Of a stretch of 64,000 nucleotides of DNA, positions 23,197-34,479 are shown in pieces; position 1 is the first letter of the stretch, and every line of letters starts with the position of its first letter. Position numbers and translations under genes: made by a program. The DNA comes from Ochromonas danica (taxonomy: Eukaryota; Sar; Chrysophyceae; Chromulinales; Chromulinaceae), in contig VKHL01000054.1 of NCBI GenBank assembly GCA_015146655.1, positions 116,357 to 180,356 on the forward strand. Reading direction: 5' to 3'. The notes under the pieces were generated by a model, which did not search any database, was not told the DNA's origin, and worked only from the letters and a program-made list of their open reading frames with translations.

Positions 23197-24810
23197 TCAA
23201 GGTGATGGTGAGCAAGGCACTACTTGGTCTGCACTACTACCGCCATTACCACTACTACCACCATTACCACTACCGTTACTACTATTACCATTACCATAAC
23301 TATCACCTGCTCTGTCTGCTAAGCTTGTCTTCGTCTTCTCCTTCACTAACCAGGGTAAGATATGAACAATCTCTCCTAACGGCTCTCTCCATAGAAAATC
23401 AAAATTCAATTCTCGTGCTCGTTCATGAAGAATCAGATCCACAACATCATTTGAACATGAAAAACAAAAACTACGTCTTCTTCGTTGTTCTGCTAATCCT
23501 TTACGATTGCTAACACTCCAACTCTCTGTCACATCTGCTACTGATGATGCTACAGCAGGATGATGATTATGATGAGATCGACTACTACTACTGCTAGGTG
23601 GACTGACTTCTCCTAGAAGAGGAAGAGGAGGAGGAGGAGGAGGTTCTACAGGTGTAGTAGGTTCAGTGGTAACACTGCCATTTCGATCTTTAATGAGCAT
23701 TCCAATTAACACTGTCTCTACACAGACTTCATGGATAGTGTGAAGGAAAGAGGTTAACGAATCTGTTGGATCAGAGGCGAGCAGGAAAGACTCGTGGATT
23801 AAGATGAGCTGGACAGGTGAGACGCCACTACTACCTCCTCCTCCTCCTCCACCACCACCTCCTCCTCCTCCTCCACCACCACCACCTCCTCCTCCACCAC
23901 CATCACCACCACCACGATAGGCTAGAACTCGTTGAGCATCTTCAAAGCAGGTGACATGTAAGAAGCAGAACTGCCACAAGTGATAAGGTGCTAAGATGTC
24001 TCGGATAGCCTCACAACACATTCGATACCCACTAGCAGAACAATGAACCACTAGAATACACATGATCTCTCCCTCTCCCTCTTGTTGTTGTGGTTCTTCA
24101 TTATCATTCTCCTCTTGTTTGTTAGTACTACTATTACTACCACCACCACCACCACCTCCTCCTCCTGCTCCTCCACCACTACTACTACTACAACTACTTG
24201 TACTGCTACCACTACTACTACCACTAACACTACAGCCACTACTACTACCACTGTTACTACCAGTACTGCTACTACTACTACTACTACCACAGTCACTCTT
24301 CCTGCCTCCTCCTCCTCCTCCACCACCACCTCCTCCTCCTCCACCACCACAGCCACCTTGTCCTAGTCTTGTAGTCTCATGAGGGCGAGGTTGGTAGAGG
24401 AAGGCCATGGCAGTGAGAAGGGTAAGGTGAGGGTGATCGTATAGCACAGCCTTCACCTCCTCCGCCACCTCCCTCTGAGCTGTCACTTGGTCATCCAGAC
24501 TGAACCACAAGTCAATACCAGCATCGAAATACTCTTGACGACTAGGGATGAGGACAACAGAGCAGATCTGACTGAAGCGTACCTTTCTACCTCCTCCTCC
24601 TCCTCCACCACCACCACCACCTCCACCTCCTCCTCCTCCTCCTCCTCCTCCTTCGGTGGAAGGTAGGTGGTGTTGAAAGTGAGGGTGAGGGTGAGGGTGT
24701 GGGTAGTGGTGCATATGGTGGTGTGGGTGTGTATTGCTAGGATGACTGGGAAGTCTCTCTTGATAGAGACCATTGTCATCCAATTCCCAATGATCAAATT
24801 GAAATGACAT
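23197..24810 (-). CDS. Gly/Ser-rich protein with RVxF motif and receiver-like region
   Basis: A single frame of 537 residues. The N-terminus is His/Pro rich. After the first poly-Gly tract comes KVRF-SQICSVVLIPSRQEY, then IDLWFSLDDQ. This arrangement (K/R-V-x-F, then 'IPSR.EY', then 'LW(Y/F)S..D') is a short region I know from many diatom and other stramenopile proteins, and KVRF fits a protein phosphatase 1 docking motif. Three further poly-Gly or Gly/Ser tracts follow. Between them lies IMCILVVHCSASGYRMCCEAI...VQLILIHESFL...ETVLIGMLI, whose strand/helix order resembles a response-regulator receiver domain in which the phosphoacceptor Asp would be His. That reading is speculative. The tail is Ser/Asn/Gly rich. 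The function is not known. Confidence 0.65.
   Translation of the reverse strand: MSFQFDHWELDDNGLYQERLPSHPSNTHPHHHMHHYPHPHPHPHFQHHLPSTEGGGGGGGGGGGGGGGGGGGGGRKVRFSQICSVVLIPSRQEYFDAGIDLWFSLDDQVTAQREVAEEVKAVLYDHPHLTLLTAMAFLYQPRPHETTRLGQGGCGGGGGGGGGGGGGGGRKSDCGSSSSSSSTGSNSGSSSGCSVSGSSSGSSTSSCSSSSGGGAGGGGGGGGGSNSSTNKQEENDNEEPQQQEGEGEIMCILVVHCSASGYRMCCEAIRDILAPYHLWQFCFLHVTCFEDAQRVLAYRGGGDGGGGGGGGGGGGGGGGGGGGGGGSSGVSPVQLILIHESFLLASDPTDSLTSFLHTIHEVCVETVLIGMLIKDRNGSVTTEPTTPVEPPPPPPLPLLGEVSPPSSSSSRSHHNHHPAVASSVADVTESWSVSNRKGLAEQRRRRSFCFSCSNDVVDLILHERARELNFDFLWREPLGEIVHILPWLVKEKTKTSLADRAGDSYGNGNSSNGSGNGGSSGNGGSSADQVVPCSPSP
23824..24660. repeat. Repeated poly-Gly coding trinucleotide tracts
   Basis: Four CCT/CCA (minus strand GGA/GGT) runs, at about 23837-23905, 24142-24180, 24300-24357 and 24590-24653, encode poly-Gly blocks within the minus-strand gene. 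They produce long spurious open frames in the other frames and on the plus strand. Confidence 0.9.
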
Positions 24811-25329
24811 GGTCTAGGTTTCTCTCTCTCTCTCTGGTCACTATACTGTACACTACAGTAGTCTACAGTAGTCTAATGTCTTTCTCTGTGTTGTTGTTGT
24901 TGTTGTTGTTGTTGTTCTTGCCTCGTCATCATCACCTCCTCTCTATGAGTGAAGCTAAACTATTATTGTGTTGCGATGGAGAAGAGTTAGTTAACTTAAC
25001 CTCTTTGTTAAGTTAACCATAGTCATAGTCTAACAACAACAGACTAACGAAGTTGACAATGATGATGATGATAACAATAAGTTAAGTTTAACAATGAAGA
25101 ACTGCATAGAAGAGCAAAAAAAGGGTCATCCGTCATCCGTCCAGTCCACAATAAGAACAAAACTGCGCTAACCAACCCTATACTATATCTACTATTGTAT
25201 TGATTTCCTCTAACGTGTGCACATCCTATGGAAGAAATAAACAACTCGACAGAAAGTGAGAAAGGAAGGGATAGAGAAAGACAGAGGTAGTGCAGGGTAG
25301 AGTAGTGTGTGTACGTGTGACAGCATCAT
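24811..25329. other. Intergenic spacer
   Basis: A 519-bp spacer between two minus-strand genes. It carries a TTG run at about 24890-24917 and a CT run at 24822-24837 just before the start of the Gly-rich protein. It should contain the promoter of that gene and the 3' UTR of the next. I see no coding frame. Confidence 0.4.
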
Positions 25330-26721
25330 CTAAAGGTCAAAATCATCAGGAGCACCAATATCACGGAGATATTGAATCACTTCATGATCTTCACGAAAAC
25401 TCTCACGTGCTAACCAAAGAACAGCACCCCCATTCTTGACACGATGAGATAAGTCAGCACCTTTCGACACCAGATATTCAATTGTTTCCAAATGTCCACC
25501 ACGAACTGCTTCATGGATCGCCTGCCAGCCATTCTCATCTTGTTTATGCAGCAGCTGAGGCTTAGCATCGAACAAGCGCTTCACTTCACGCAGGTTGCCT
25601 TGTGCAGCTGCAATACGGAAGATCTCTTCATCTGCAGCAAAATTCTTCAACTTGTTGGTACGCATACGAGAGTGATGACGAGTGATGGTGATTGGCTCTC
25701 CACGTAAAGTGCGTTCTTCATCGTCACGCTGATTCATTTCCTCATGCACAAGAGGCTCGAAGTGGACGAAGATGTTAGCCTGCATCACATATTAGCAAGA
25801 CAGACGGTCATCAGGCGGGGAAACACAAAAATGCAAGACAGACAGACAGACTTACGAAATAGCGACCCTTCAATGGGAAAGGACGGCCATGGAGAATAGT
25901 ACTACTTTCATAGAAAACTAAGTCTCCAGGCTCCATGGTGACATTGTAAGCCTTGCCATTATGATCGAACACCTCCAATGGCCAAGGCTCATCGACATCT
26001 TGATCAACATTAATGATACAAGAACTAACGAGAGGTAAGCGATCCACATCTAATATGACATCAACCACCATCATCATCAATTAACGACAGCGTCAAAAAA
26101 GAGAGAAAGCTCGTGTTTGGTTGATAACTTACGCTGTGCTAGTACTGCTCCAGAAGTGTAAAAGCGAATGCCATAGAGAGAGGTAGGTTGAATTTTATAA
26201 CCTCCAATCCATTCTTCAATTAATGGTTTCACACCATCCCAGATCTTCTGCTTGACTTCTAATCCTTCAGGAAAATCAGGATTCTCAAAGCTTACCATGT
26301 AGGTGGGTGAGTCCCAGGTATTGACAATGGTAGCACCACGATACCATTTCTCCAAGACCTTGCGATCCTTGTACTTATTATAGAAGTCAATCAATGGCTG
26401 CCAAGCTTCTTTAGGAGCTCGAATCTTCTTGAATCCTAAGGTAGTGTAATTGTGTTGGGTAGCGGGTTGTTCTAAACTATGTTGTAAGCGATCTCTCTCA
26501 TTTTGATCACATTCTTCTTTGGAATAGAGTTTAGCACAACCTGCTAGAAGGCGATTATATTGATCATAGAAGAAAGGACACTCTGCCTTATTGATCCCAT
26601 AGTGAATAGGATAAGTACAATCCACACCATATTCTGGTGGGTCAGCCGATAAATCAACTTTTGCTGAAGCAGCAAAAGGAGAAGTTAGAGAAAGGAAAGC
26701 CAAGATAGCAAGAAGAAACAT
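25330..26721 (-). CDS. Prolyl 4-hydroxylase-like dioxygenase with ankyrin repeats (copy A)
   Basis: Three exons (26721-26133, 26049-25856, 25779-25330) encode 410 residues. The start at 26721 is chosen because it opens a clean signal peptide (MFLLAILAFLSLTSPFAASA). The catalytic region ends exon 1 with GIRFYTSGAVLAQR; the Fe(II)-binding His of the HxD motif (H-V-D) is made by the codon split over intron 1. The distal His is in LHGRPFPLKGRYF. Exon 3 adds two ankyrin repeats (ADEEIFRIAAAQGNLREVKR; DENGWQAIHEAVRGGHLETI). A secreted or ER-lumen 2-oxoglutarate dioxygenase that hydroxylates proline, for example in cell wall or matrix glycoproteins, is likely. It stands head to head with a close paralogue at 27098. 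Confidence 0.92.
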
Positions 26722-27097
26722 GTCTCTCTTTGATTCACTAGAGGGTTTTGTTTGCTGATCAATCAATCTGTTATTGACTGATTGATTGATTGATTGCACT
26801 TGCTGCAGCAGTTGCCCGCACAGCCTGCCACACCCCCTGCACTGCACCTGATCCACTTTGAAAAACGCCATATGAGGACTTTCTTGATAGGGAAAATAGA
26901 GTTAAAACTATTATTTTAGGGGATATTGGACCAGGTTGAGGTGATGGTGAGGATTGCGCTTCGTTCTCTTCTCTCAGCGATAAAACTGCTTGCTTTACTC
27001 AATCAATCAATCATTATTACAATTACTTGACCAGAGGATTGAAGAGGAATCAGTTGTTATTGCTTGCTTTAGTGCTTGTTCTTAGAGTAATCTCACA
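26722..27097. promoter_or_regulatory. Shared divergent promoter of the two hydroxylase/ankyrin genes
   Basis: A 376-bp spacer between the two signal-peptide starts. It contains ATTGATTGATTGATTG near copy A (about 26772-26800) and its complement-like AATCAATCAATCA near copy B (about 27000-27015), so the two ends look like inverted versions of one ancestral upstream sequence. Confidence 0.5.
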
Positions 27098-28506
27098 ATG
27101 ACTTGGTTAAGCTTGGTTGCTTTATTAGCAGTGTTGGAAGTCTTTGTCATAGTTAATGGCGAAGTTGATCTTACTGCAGATCCGCCAATCTATGGTGTCG
27201 ATTGCACTTATCCTATCCACTGGGGTATTGATAAGAAACAATGCCCATATTTCTACGACAAGTACAATCAAATCATGGCTGGTTGTGCTAAACTCTATTC
27301 CAAAGAAGAATGCGACACAAATGAGAGAGGAAGACTTGAAATGAGCCGAGAACAAGCTGCTACCCAACACAATTACACCACCTTAGGATTCAAGAAGATT
27401 CGAGCTCCTAAAGAAGCTTGGCAGCCATTGATTGACTTCTATAATAAGTACAAGGATCGCAAGGTCTTGGAGAAATGGTATCGTGGTGCTACCATTGTCA
27501 ATACCTGGGACTCACCCACCTACATGGTAAGCTTTGAGAATCCTGATTTTCCTGGTGGCTGGACTGTGAAAGATCAGATCTGGGAAGGAGTCAGACCAAT
27601 TATTGAAGAATGGATTGGAGGTTATAAAATTGAGCCTACCTCTCTCTATGGCATTCGTCTTTATACCGGCGGGGCAGTACTAGCACAGCGTAAGTTATCA
27701 ACCAAACACGAGCTTTCTCTCTTTTTTGACACTGCCGTTAACTGATGGTTGTTGTGGTTGATGATGTGTTAGATGTGGATCGCTTACCTCTCGTTACTTC
27801 TTGTATCATTAATGTTGATCAAGATGTCGATGAACCTTGGCCATTGGAGGTGTTCGATCATAATGGCAAGGCTTACAATGTCACCATGGAGCCTGGAGAC
27901 TTAGTGCTCTATGAAAGCAGCACGGTTCTTCATGGTCGTCCTTTCCCAATGAAGGGTCGCTATTTCGTAAGTCTGTCTCTCTTTCATCGCATTCACAGTA
28001 GAATAGTTGTGATGATGACTTCTTTCTGTTATATACTATAGGCCAATATCTTCGTCCATTTTAAGCCTCTTATTCATGACGAGTTAAACCGTCTTGATGA
28101 TGAGCAGCGTATTCTTCGTGGAGAACCTGTCGCTATCAATCGCAGGCATGGTCGTCTTCGCACTACCCAGGGAGCTGCTGCCCCTCCCAACAGTCGCCCA
28201 AGTTCGGATGATGAAATCTTCCGTATTGCAGCTGCTCGCGGAGATATGGGTACGGTGAGAAAGCTTCTGGAAAAGAATAAAGAGTTGCTGCATAAAGAAG
28301 ATGAAAATGGATGGCAAGCCATTCACGAAGCAATTCGTGGTGCTCACACTGAAATCGTCAAGTATTTGGTGGAGCATGGCGCACAATTAAGTCATAAAGT
28401 CCATAGAGGAGGGTCTACTTTATGGCTGGCCAAGGAGCACTTGCCAAGCAATCATGAGATTGTACGCTTTTTGATGGCCTCTGGAGCACCTGTGGATCAC
28501 CTCTAA
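27098..28506 (+). CDS. Prolyl 4-hydroxylase-like dioxygenase with ankyrin repeats (copy B)
   Basis: Three exons (27098-27689, 27773-27966, 28042-28506) encode 416 residues with the same plan as copy A: signal peptide (LSLVALLAVLEVFVIVNG), dioxygenase core with Fe ligands in the split H-V-D codon triplet and LHGRPFPMKGRYF, then two ankyrin repeats (SDDEIFRIAAARGDMGTVRK; DENGWQAIHEAIRGAHTEIV). Over the middle of exon 1 the two copies are identical in protein (for example FKKIRAPKEAWQPLIDFYNK), and the start of intron 1 is also nearly identical in DNA, whereas the signal peptide and ankyrin part have diverged. Intron positions are the same in both. It converges on the calpain-like gene with 143 bp between stops. 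Confidence 0.92.
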
Positions 28507-28649
28507 GGTTGATCCAATTAATGCTGAGTCTATTCACTGTATTATACTTTCCACTAAACTGTCTGCCAGTCACTGCGGGTTTTCTTCCAAAGAGACTATT
28601 GTTTTATTTTGAGTTTACTCATTGTCAGAGTTAAAAGTTAGTTCTGTTT

Positions 28650-31146
28650 CTACTTGGATTTGCTTAAAGACCTTATCGAACTCTGTAGTCGATCAACCTC
28701 ACCTTTCAGAGTTTTGAGGTACTTCATTAAGTCCCCCACCTCACCGTACATACACTGCAATCCAACTTCTTCGATATCTTCACTGTACTCCCAGCGATGA
28801 TATTTGAACAATTTAGGCAACGGAACCATCCGCTGCCGATTCTCCAAATCCTCGTCATCGGCAGTGTGATGGTCGTCGTCCACGTCCAGATCGTCAGCCT
28901 CGACTTTATTTACTTTCTCGTAACTCAGAATGGATACATCGTCATCATCTTCATGCGCTCGAAGAAGGTCGTTGTCCTCAGGTTCTCCTTCGGCGTCATC
29001 ATTCACAGATCCATCCTTATCTCGCAAGCGCTGAGCAATAGCGTCTTCAACTTCAAAATCGATATGATTTGTGTAATATTGTACGTGCAGGGCATAATCC
29101 ATCGCTCTATCCAAAATGCGATGGGTATACGGCACAATTGCATAACGTCCCGGGAAGATATCGACAGTGGCTGTCACTGCATTAGAGAAAGAAAGGAACT
29201 CGCTCGCATGAGCAACTTTCTTGAGACGGAAATCTGTCACCCGTACATTCAAACCAGATAGCTTTAATATGAGGAAGCCGATGCCAACGGGGTAATCCAT
29301 GACTGACTCAAGCCTTCTCTTTCGAGAAACAAAGGAAGTGAAATTAACTGCTTGAGGATCTTCTCCAAGTCGCCCTCGATTCCATCGTTTGTCGGGCTGA
29401 TAGAGAGTGATATACATCCTAGTGGGCTCCGTAACAGTCATAGGATACATGGGATTATCTGTAAAGTTATCATTGATCAGAGCTACTTTGCGATATTTCG
29501 CGGTGACAGATGGCACTGAGGGAACGGCTAAACCGTCAGGTACGGAGGCGTTTTGAGCTGATTGAGACGATTCAATAGCTCCGCTCTTAATAGAACCTCC
29601 ATCATCAGCCTCGATAGGCTCTTTGATTACTATCACTGGAGGACCACCCGACCCAACCAAACCATCTCCAGGCAACCACTGAGAAACATAACGCTTGAAT
29701 CCGCACCGCTTCTCAAATCCTAAATCCTGTATAATATATATTCTATTGAAAATTTCTACAAAGTCCTCAATTTGTATCCATTGAAGATCTTCAGCTACAG
29801 GTTGCGCTACCTGTTTGTCAAAGAAATTCAGTAAATAAATGCGAGACAGACTATGAGCTGCAGTCAGCTTACCTTAGAAGCAGCGATTTGCTCATTATAG
29901 GTCAGGTCAAGGTCGTCCGCTTCGTCGTCCTTATCGTCTTCGTCAACATTGAATGCTTGTGGAATTGGCATAGTTTCAAGCTGAGCATCATAATCATCAG
30001 AAGTAGGGCTGGGTCCTATTCCTCGTTTATATTGAATCTCACGGGTCCGCTGACGTAAATCTAGTGCAATTTCTTTATAATTGAACCACAATGGGTGACC
30101 ATAGGACCAACGACCATTGAATCGAGCGCTACTCGCCTATTACAAATAGCAGAAAGAAAAGAAGATATGGTAATTGATGGCCCAATCTATCTATCAGTGT
30201 AGCCGTTGTTGTTACCTGAAGAGTTCGGACACAAACCATACCCACAGTAACTGCATCAAAATCTTCTGTAGGTTCAGCACTGCAAACGCACATATCAAGT
30301 ATCTGATACAGTGTTCCTATATGGGAATATTAAAAATAGCTGAGGTCATCAATCAATATCGATATTCTCACCTAATGCAAGACCTTGCCTTACAGCGGGA
30401 TTCTCTGTCAAAGGGTCGGCGATAAAACGGCCACATCCAATCAATGCATTGCGACTTATCGACTTATCCACAATCTCCCACACTTCATCACAGATAGTTT
30501 GACGAGGGATCCGCTCTAATCGTAATGTGGTAACTCCAGCTGCTGGAGTCAATTCTAAGAGTAACTTCTCTATGACACCATTGGTCAAAGCTTCATAACA
30601 TCCATGTAGTTTTGCATACGCCTTCTCAATGAGCATGGCATAGGTTTCATTAGGTGTGGTATTACGACAAAAATGCACTTTGCCTGATTGTCGACATGGA
30701 ATATAATCATCAATATGCACATATCGCCATTTGCCATTTTTATAGAATTTAAAAGTATACAATCCTTTAGAGGCAAATCGATTAGATACAAGAAGACGAT
30801 GAATGAATTTTGGTTGACATGATAATAAAGCTAAGGTATTAACAAAATAAGAATTTCCTAAGGCACCCATTTTAATACGTGAAGAATAAAGATCTTCATT
30901 GAAGAAGTTTGGATGTTCACATTGTAGGACTTCCTTCTCTGAGATACTATACCATTTCATACTGTCATTTGGCATTCCTCCTTTAGGAGGATTAAGAGGA
31001 TCAAAGTATAAAGAACGAGAGTTAGGTGGGAAGGTCTCATCAACATAGTTCTCAGTAAGAGTATCAGCTATCTCGAATTCTCTTTGTTTTGCGACATCAT
31101 CATCTTGATAGTCAAAGAAGTTACCATTCCAGAGGCCTTGGTCCAT
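28650..31146 (-). CDS. Calpain-like protein with a degraded catalytic site
   Basis: Four exons (31146-30372, 30316-30216, 30136-29873, 29810-28650) give 766 residues. The calpain protease fold is recognisable: IKMGALGNSYFVNTLALLS, YTFKFYKNGKWRYVHIDDYI and WVNT-like AYAKLHGCYEALTNG. The catalytic Cys (normally G-D/N-C-W-F) is Ser99, the His position (normally G-H-A-Y) reads G-T-L-Y across the exon 1/2 junction, and the N-P-W-G segment is replaced by LQASSARFNGRW. All three triad positions therefore look lost. After an acidic linker comes a calpain beta-sandwich (C2-like, domain III) beginning WIQIEDFVEIFNRIYII and ending near RYAIVPYTH, then a long acidic region and a C-terminal coiled segment. 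It is probably a scaffold or regulator, not a protease. Confidence 0.87.
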
Positions 31147-31430
31147 GCTTTGATGAGAGATTGTGAGTGACCCCTGAGTCAGTGAATGAGAGTGAATGAG
31201 AGAAGAGACACGGTCAAGAGGGTGAGGATAGGGCTACTGTGAAAGAAGATACTGTGAATAGATACGATCTTTCACAATCTATGTGGGACAAACTGAAAAT
31301 TAAAAAACTGTGAAGCCCTGAAGCTTGAAACTGATGATCACTGCCGTTTGTTCGTTCCCGTAGAAGCGCGTTTTAACTATTTTGATGCACGTGTTTGTTC
31401 AGTCTTACACAAAAAGGAGGAAATTGAAGA
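31147..31430. promoter_or_regulatory. Divergent intergenic region (pseudo-calpain / BASS transporter)
   Basis: A 284-bp spacer between two head-to-head starts. An AAAAAGGAGG purine stretch lies just before the BASS start. No known site is assigned. Confidence 0.35.
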
Positions 31431-32772
31431 ATGAAAATCTTGTATCTTTTCAGTTTGCTCCTCTTTCTCCCCTCTTCAGTAAGAGCTTTGATCAGTTGTC
31501 ATGTCAAGAAGATCAAATCCTTCTCCTATCATGTCAACCTCAGACAAGATACCACAAGGACCACACAGATCTCACAGCTACCATGCACAGAGAGTTACAG
31601 ACTATCATCCTCTCCAAGACAGACGGTCTCTCCTTGTAGTATGACAAATTCAGCTGAATGGAGTCCTCATAGATTAGTGAGTAGTAGCAGTGGGAAAGAA
31701 GGTGATTCTCCTAGATTTATCAGGAAGGTGTTATCACAAGTTCAAGTTGTTCTTGATCTAGCAACAAGTGTTTTCCCCTTTTGGGTGTTAGCCTTCAGTC
31801 TTCTAGGAGCAAGTCGACCACAAACACTTCAATGGTTCACTCCATACATCACTCCTGCACTAGCAGCTACTATGATAGGCATGGGAATGACGTTGACTCT
31901 GTCTGACTTTCGCAATGTCTTCAAATCATGGAGATATGTTCTAGTTGGGTTCTTAGCACAATATTCCATCATGCCTTTAGCTGCTGTAGCTAGTACCAGA
32001 CTCTTCTCCCTCCCTCCAGATCTTGCCTCAGGACTCATATTAGTTGGATGTGCTCCTGGAGGAACGGCTTCGAATGTGGTGACAATGATTGCGAAGGCTG
32101 ACCTTGCCCTATCAATCCTAATGACTGCAGCCTCCACAGTAGCTGCCGTGGTAATGACACCTTTTCTAACAACTCTTCTTAGTGGAAGCCTTGTTCGAGT
32201 GAATCCGCAAGATTTAGTCGTGTCAACATTGAGTGTTGTCTTATTACCTGTCTTGCTGGGTGTTGGTCTTAACACAGCATTGCCGAACGTATCTAACAAG
32301 CTGGCTAGTGTCACACCTTTCTTATCGGTTATCCTTGTGGCATTGATATGTGGCTCTGTGAGTGCCGCGAATAGTGCAGTTTTGACAAAGATGAACAGCA
32401 TTCGTCTCTTTGGAGCTGTAGTCACTCTTCACGCCGTGGGATTCGCTCTAGGGTATGTATTTGCAAAGCTATTGAAGGCCAATGATAATCAGGCTCGAAC
32501 GATCAGGTAAGCACTATAACTGCTGCCATTCTATCTAACCTAAACAAGTGTTCACTTACTTGCGTCTTGTCTTATGTAGTATTGAAACAGGCATGCAAAA
32601 TAGTGCCTTGGCTGTTGTCCTTTCAAAGCACTTCCCCAATGCTGCTGTTACTGCACTACCTGGATCTATTTCTGCCACTGTTCACAGTATTTTAGGATCT
32701 ACATTAGCTGCGTTCTGGAGGATTTTCTGTAAAAAGGATACTACAGCAGGCTCAACAAATCAATCATCATAG
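31431..32772 (+). CDS. Plastid BASS-family (bile acid:sodium symporter-like) transporter
   Basis: Two exons (31431-32506 and 32580-32772) encode 422 residues. The N-terminus is a signal peptide (MKILYLFSLLLFLPSSVRA) followed by about 80 Ser/Thr/Arg-rich residues, a bipartite plastid-targeting layout. About nine to ten hydrophobic helices follow, with family hallmarks LTLSDFRNVF, LVGCAPGGTASNVVTMIAKA (the crossover ECPGG/SNV region) and IETGMQNSALAVVLSKHFP. Plant BASS proteins carry pyruvate, 2-keto acids or related organic anions with sodium across the plastid envelope; substrate here cannot be read from sequence. The bipartite presequence suggests an inner-membrane plastid location. Confidence 0.92.
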
Positions 32773-33032
32773 TGTTCTTGCTTGGAGTCTCCATTGCTGT
32801 GTGTATACTGTAAAGTTTCACAGCAAGTTTGCTTTTGTTCCTCTCAAAACTGCTAGTTACAATACAGAGTTGTGGTGGAAGCCTTTCAGTTGAAGTTTTT
32901 TGTTCTTATTATACACTTTCTTCTCTTGTCAATATGCTTAGTTGATCTTTTTTAAGACAAAGACAATCAACAACAAACACAACTGCTGTAACTAACTGAT
33001 GGTACAGTAAAGGTGTCTGTCTGTCTATCTGT

Positions 33033-34063
33033 TTACAAAGCCTGAATATAACTCACAACAGAGGATAACATCTTCTCAAGATTTTCTTGATTTTCATAAA
33101 TATCCTTGTCACCATCCACAATCAATTGTTCTCGACAAACACAATCATCTAATTCCTTATTTAACATTGACTCATGATATTTATGACATTCTTTAAGATA
33201 AGGTAATGGAATTCCTTCTTCACCAGAACGTGATCGCTTAGCAATACGTTGATGACAAATCTCAGGATCGGTGCGTACATAGATGACACGATGTAAAGCA
33301 CAATCTTCAGCAAAATGATCAAACCATTTCATATAGATTTGAAATGTTACATCTTCTATCATACCCGCTTCATGTAACATCTTAGCAAAGACCATCTTGT
33401 CCGTCTAGTAACACATCACAGCATGCATATGAAAAAAGTGTTAGATTCATTCACACGGTAACAGCAACAAAAACAACAAATGCTAGCACACAGCAGATGG
33501 TAGGTGGGTGGGTAGGTGGGTGGGTGTTAAGCTAACAAGATGTAGCACTACTACCACTACCACTATTACTACCAGTACCATGTGGCACTATAGTAGCAGC
33601 AGTAGTAGTAGCTGGACTAGTAGTGTGTTAGTGTGACATGACATGACATGACATGATGGCTTTGACTTACATAGAGAGAACGTTCACTAATAATAATAGC
33701 ATCAGGTGATTGTCGAATCGTTTCTTTTAACAATGCTAAACGAGAGATATAAGCCATCATTTGAAAAGCAAAAGAATACTTTTCTTGATTCGCATAAAAC
33801 TTTTGTAACATAGTTTTTCCTTCTTGATCACGAATAGTTTCCCATTCATCAACAGGTTCTTTCAAAAAGACAATCTTATCATCATTATGAAGAATTTTCT
33901 TCAAATTAGCTAAAAGTGTACTTTTACCAGATCCAATATTACCTTCAATAGATACAATACGATGACGACGATGGCTTGTATGGGATGGAATTGTAGTATA
34001 GATTTCAAATGAAGAGTCTTCTGAATCAGTACGATAAGATTTAACAGAAGCTGGAGATTCCAT
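33033..34063 (-). CDS. Deoxyribonucleoside kinase
   Basis: Two exons (34063-33671 and 33404-33033) encode 254 residues. The P-loop is IEGNIGSGKSTLLANL, followed by FLKEPVDEWETI (the substrate-binding E-P-V-x-x-W of the dCK/dGK/dNK family), FQMMAYISRLALL and the ERS motif IIISERSLY. After the intron come RVIYVRTDPEICHQRIAKRSR (LID-like Arg cluster) and EEGIPLPYLKECHKYHE, typical of the family. The enzyme phosphorylates deoxynucleosides for salvage. No presequence is evident, so it is probably cytosolic. The 266-nt intron carries several short repeats. It is divergent from the sirtuin gene and convergent with the BASS gene. Confidence 0.94.
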
Positions 34064-34479
34064 GATAAGAATAATAGAGAGTGATGAAGAGTGTGAGTGA
34101 GTTTGTATTGATAGTGAGAAAGTGTCGAATAGAAGAAGACAAGACAGTGACTAAGGTAAGTCAAATCAAGTCAAATGAGTTGTGGCGGATGTGATTGAAA
34201 TTCAAAAATTAGAACACACACAGTCTAACTGCATACAGCAGCTCTAGATTTGAATTTGGTACACACGCATCGTAACAACTATTATTGTTACACCCACGCA
34301 ACCTGAGACACAGGAGAGACCCCACGCAAAAGAAGAATAGGTAAACAAATGGGATATTTTTCGTTTTGTGTGGGGGTTGATGTGTTAGATTAGATGGTTG
34401 AGTAGAGAGATGAGTGATGAGTTGATACGGTCCTGTGATTCCAAGACTTGTATTATCTGTCTCCAGTTGATCAATAGGG
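34064..34479. promoter_or_regulatory. Divergent promoter region (deoxynucleoside kinase / sirtuin) with CCCACGCAA motifs
   Basis: A 416-bp spacer between two head-to-head starts. Two copies of CCCACGCAA occur at 34293-34301 and 34321-34329, 28 bp apart. The segment from about 34321 to the sirtuin start is duplicated, with changes, at 15180-14990. Confidence 0.55.

Noticed and set aside
24051-24382. Long plus and minus open frames of poly Val, Leu, Pro or Thr
   Set aside because: These are translations of GGA/GGT microsatellites in other frames of the Gly-rich gene.
27690-27745. Exon 1 of hydroxylase copy B ending KLSTKHELSLFFDTAVN
   Set aside because: This is intron read-through; a GTAAGT donor at 27690 and a TTAG acceptor before 27773 restore the HxD motif.
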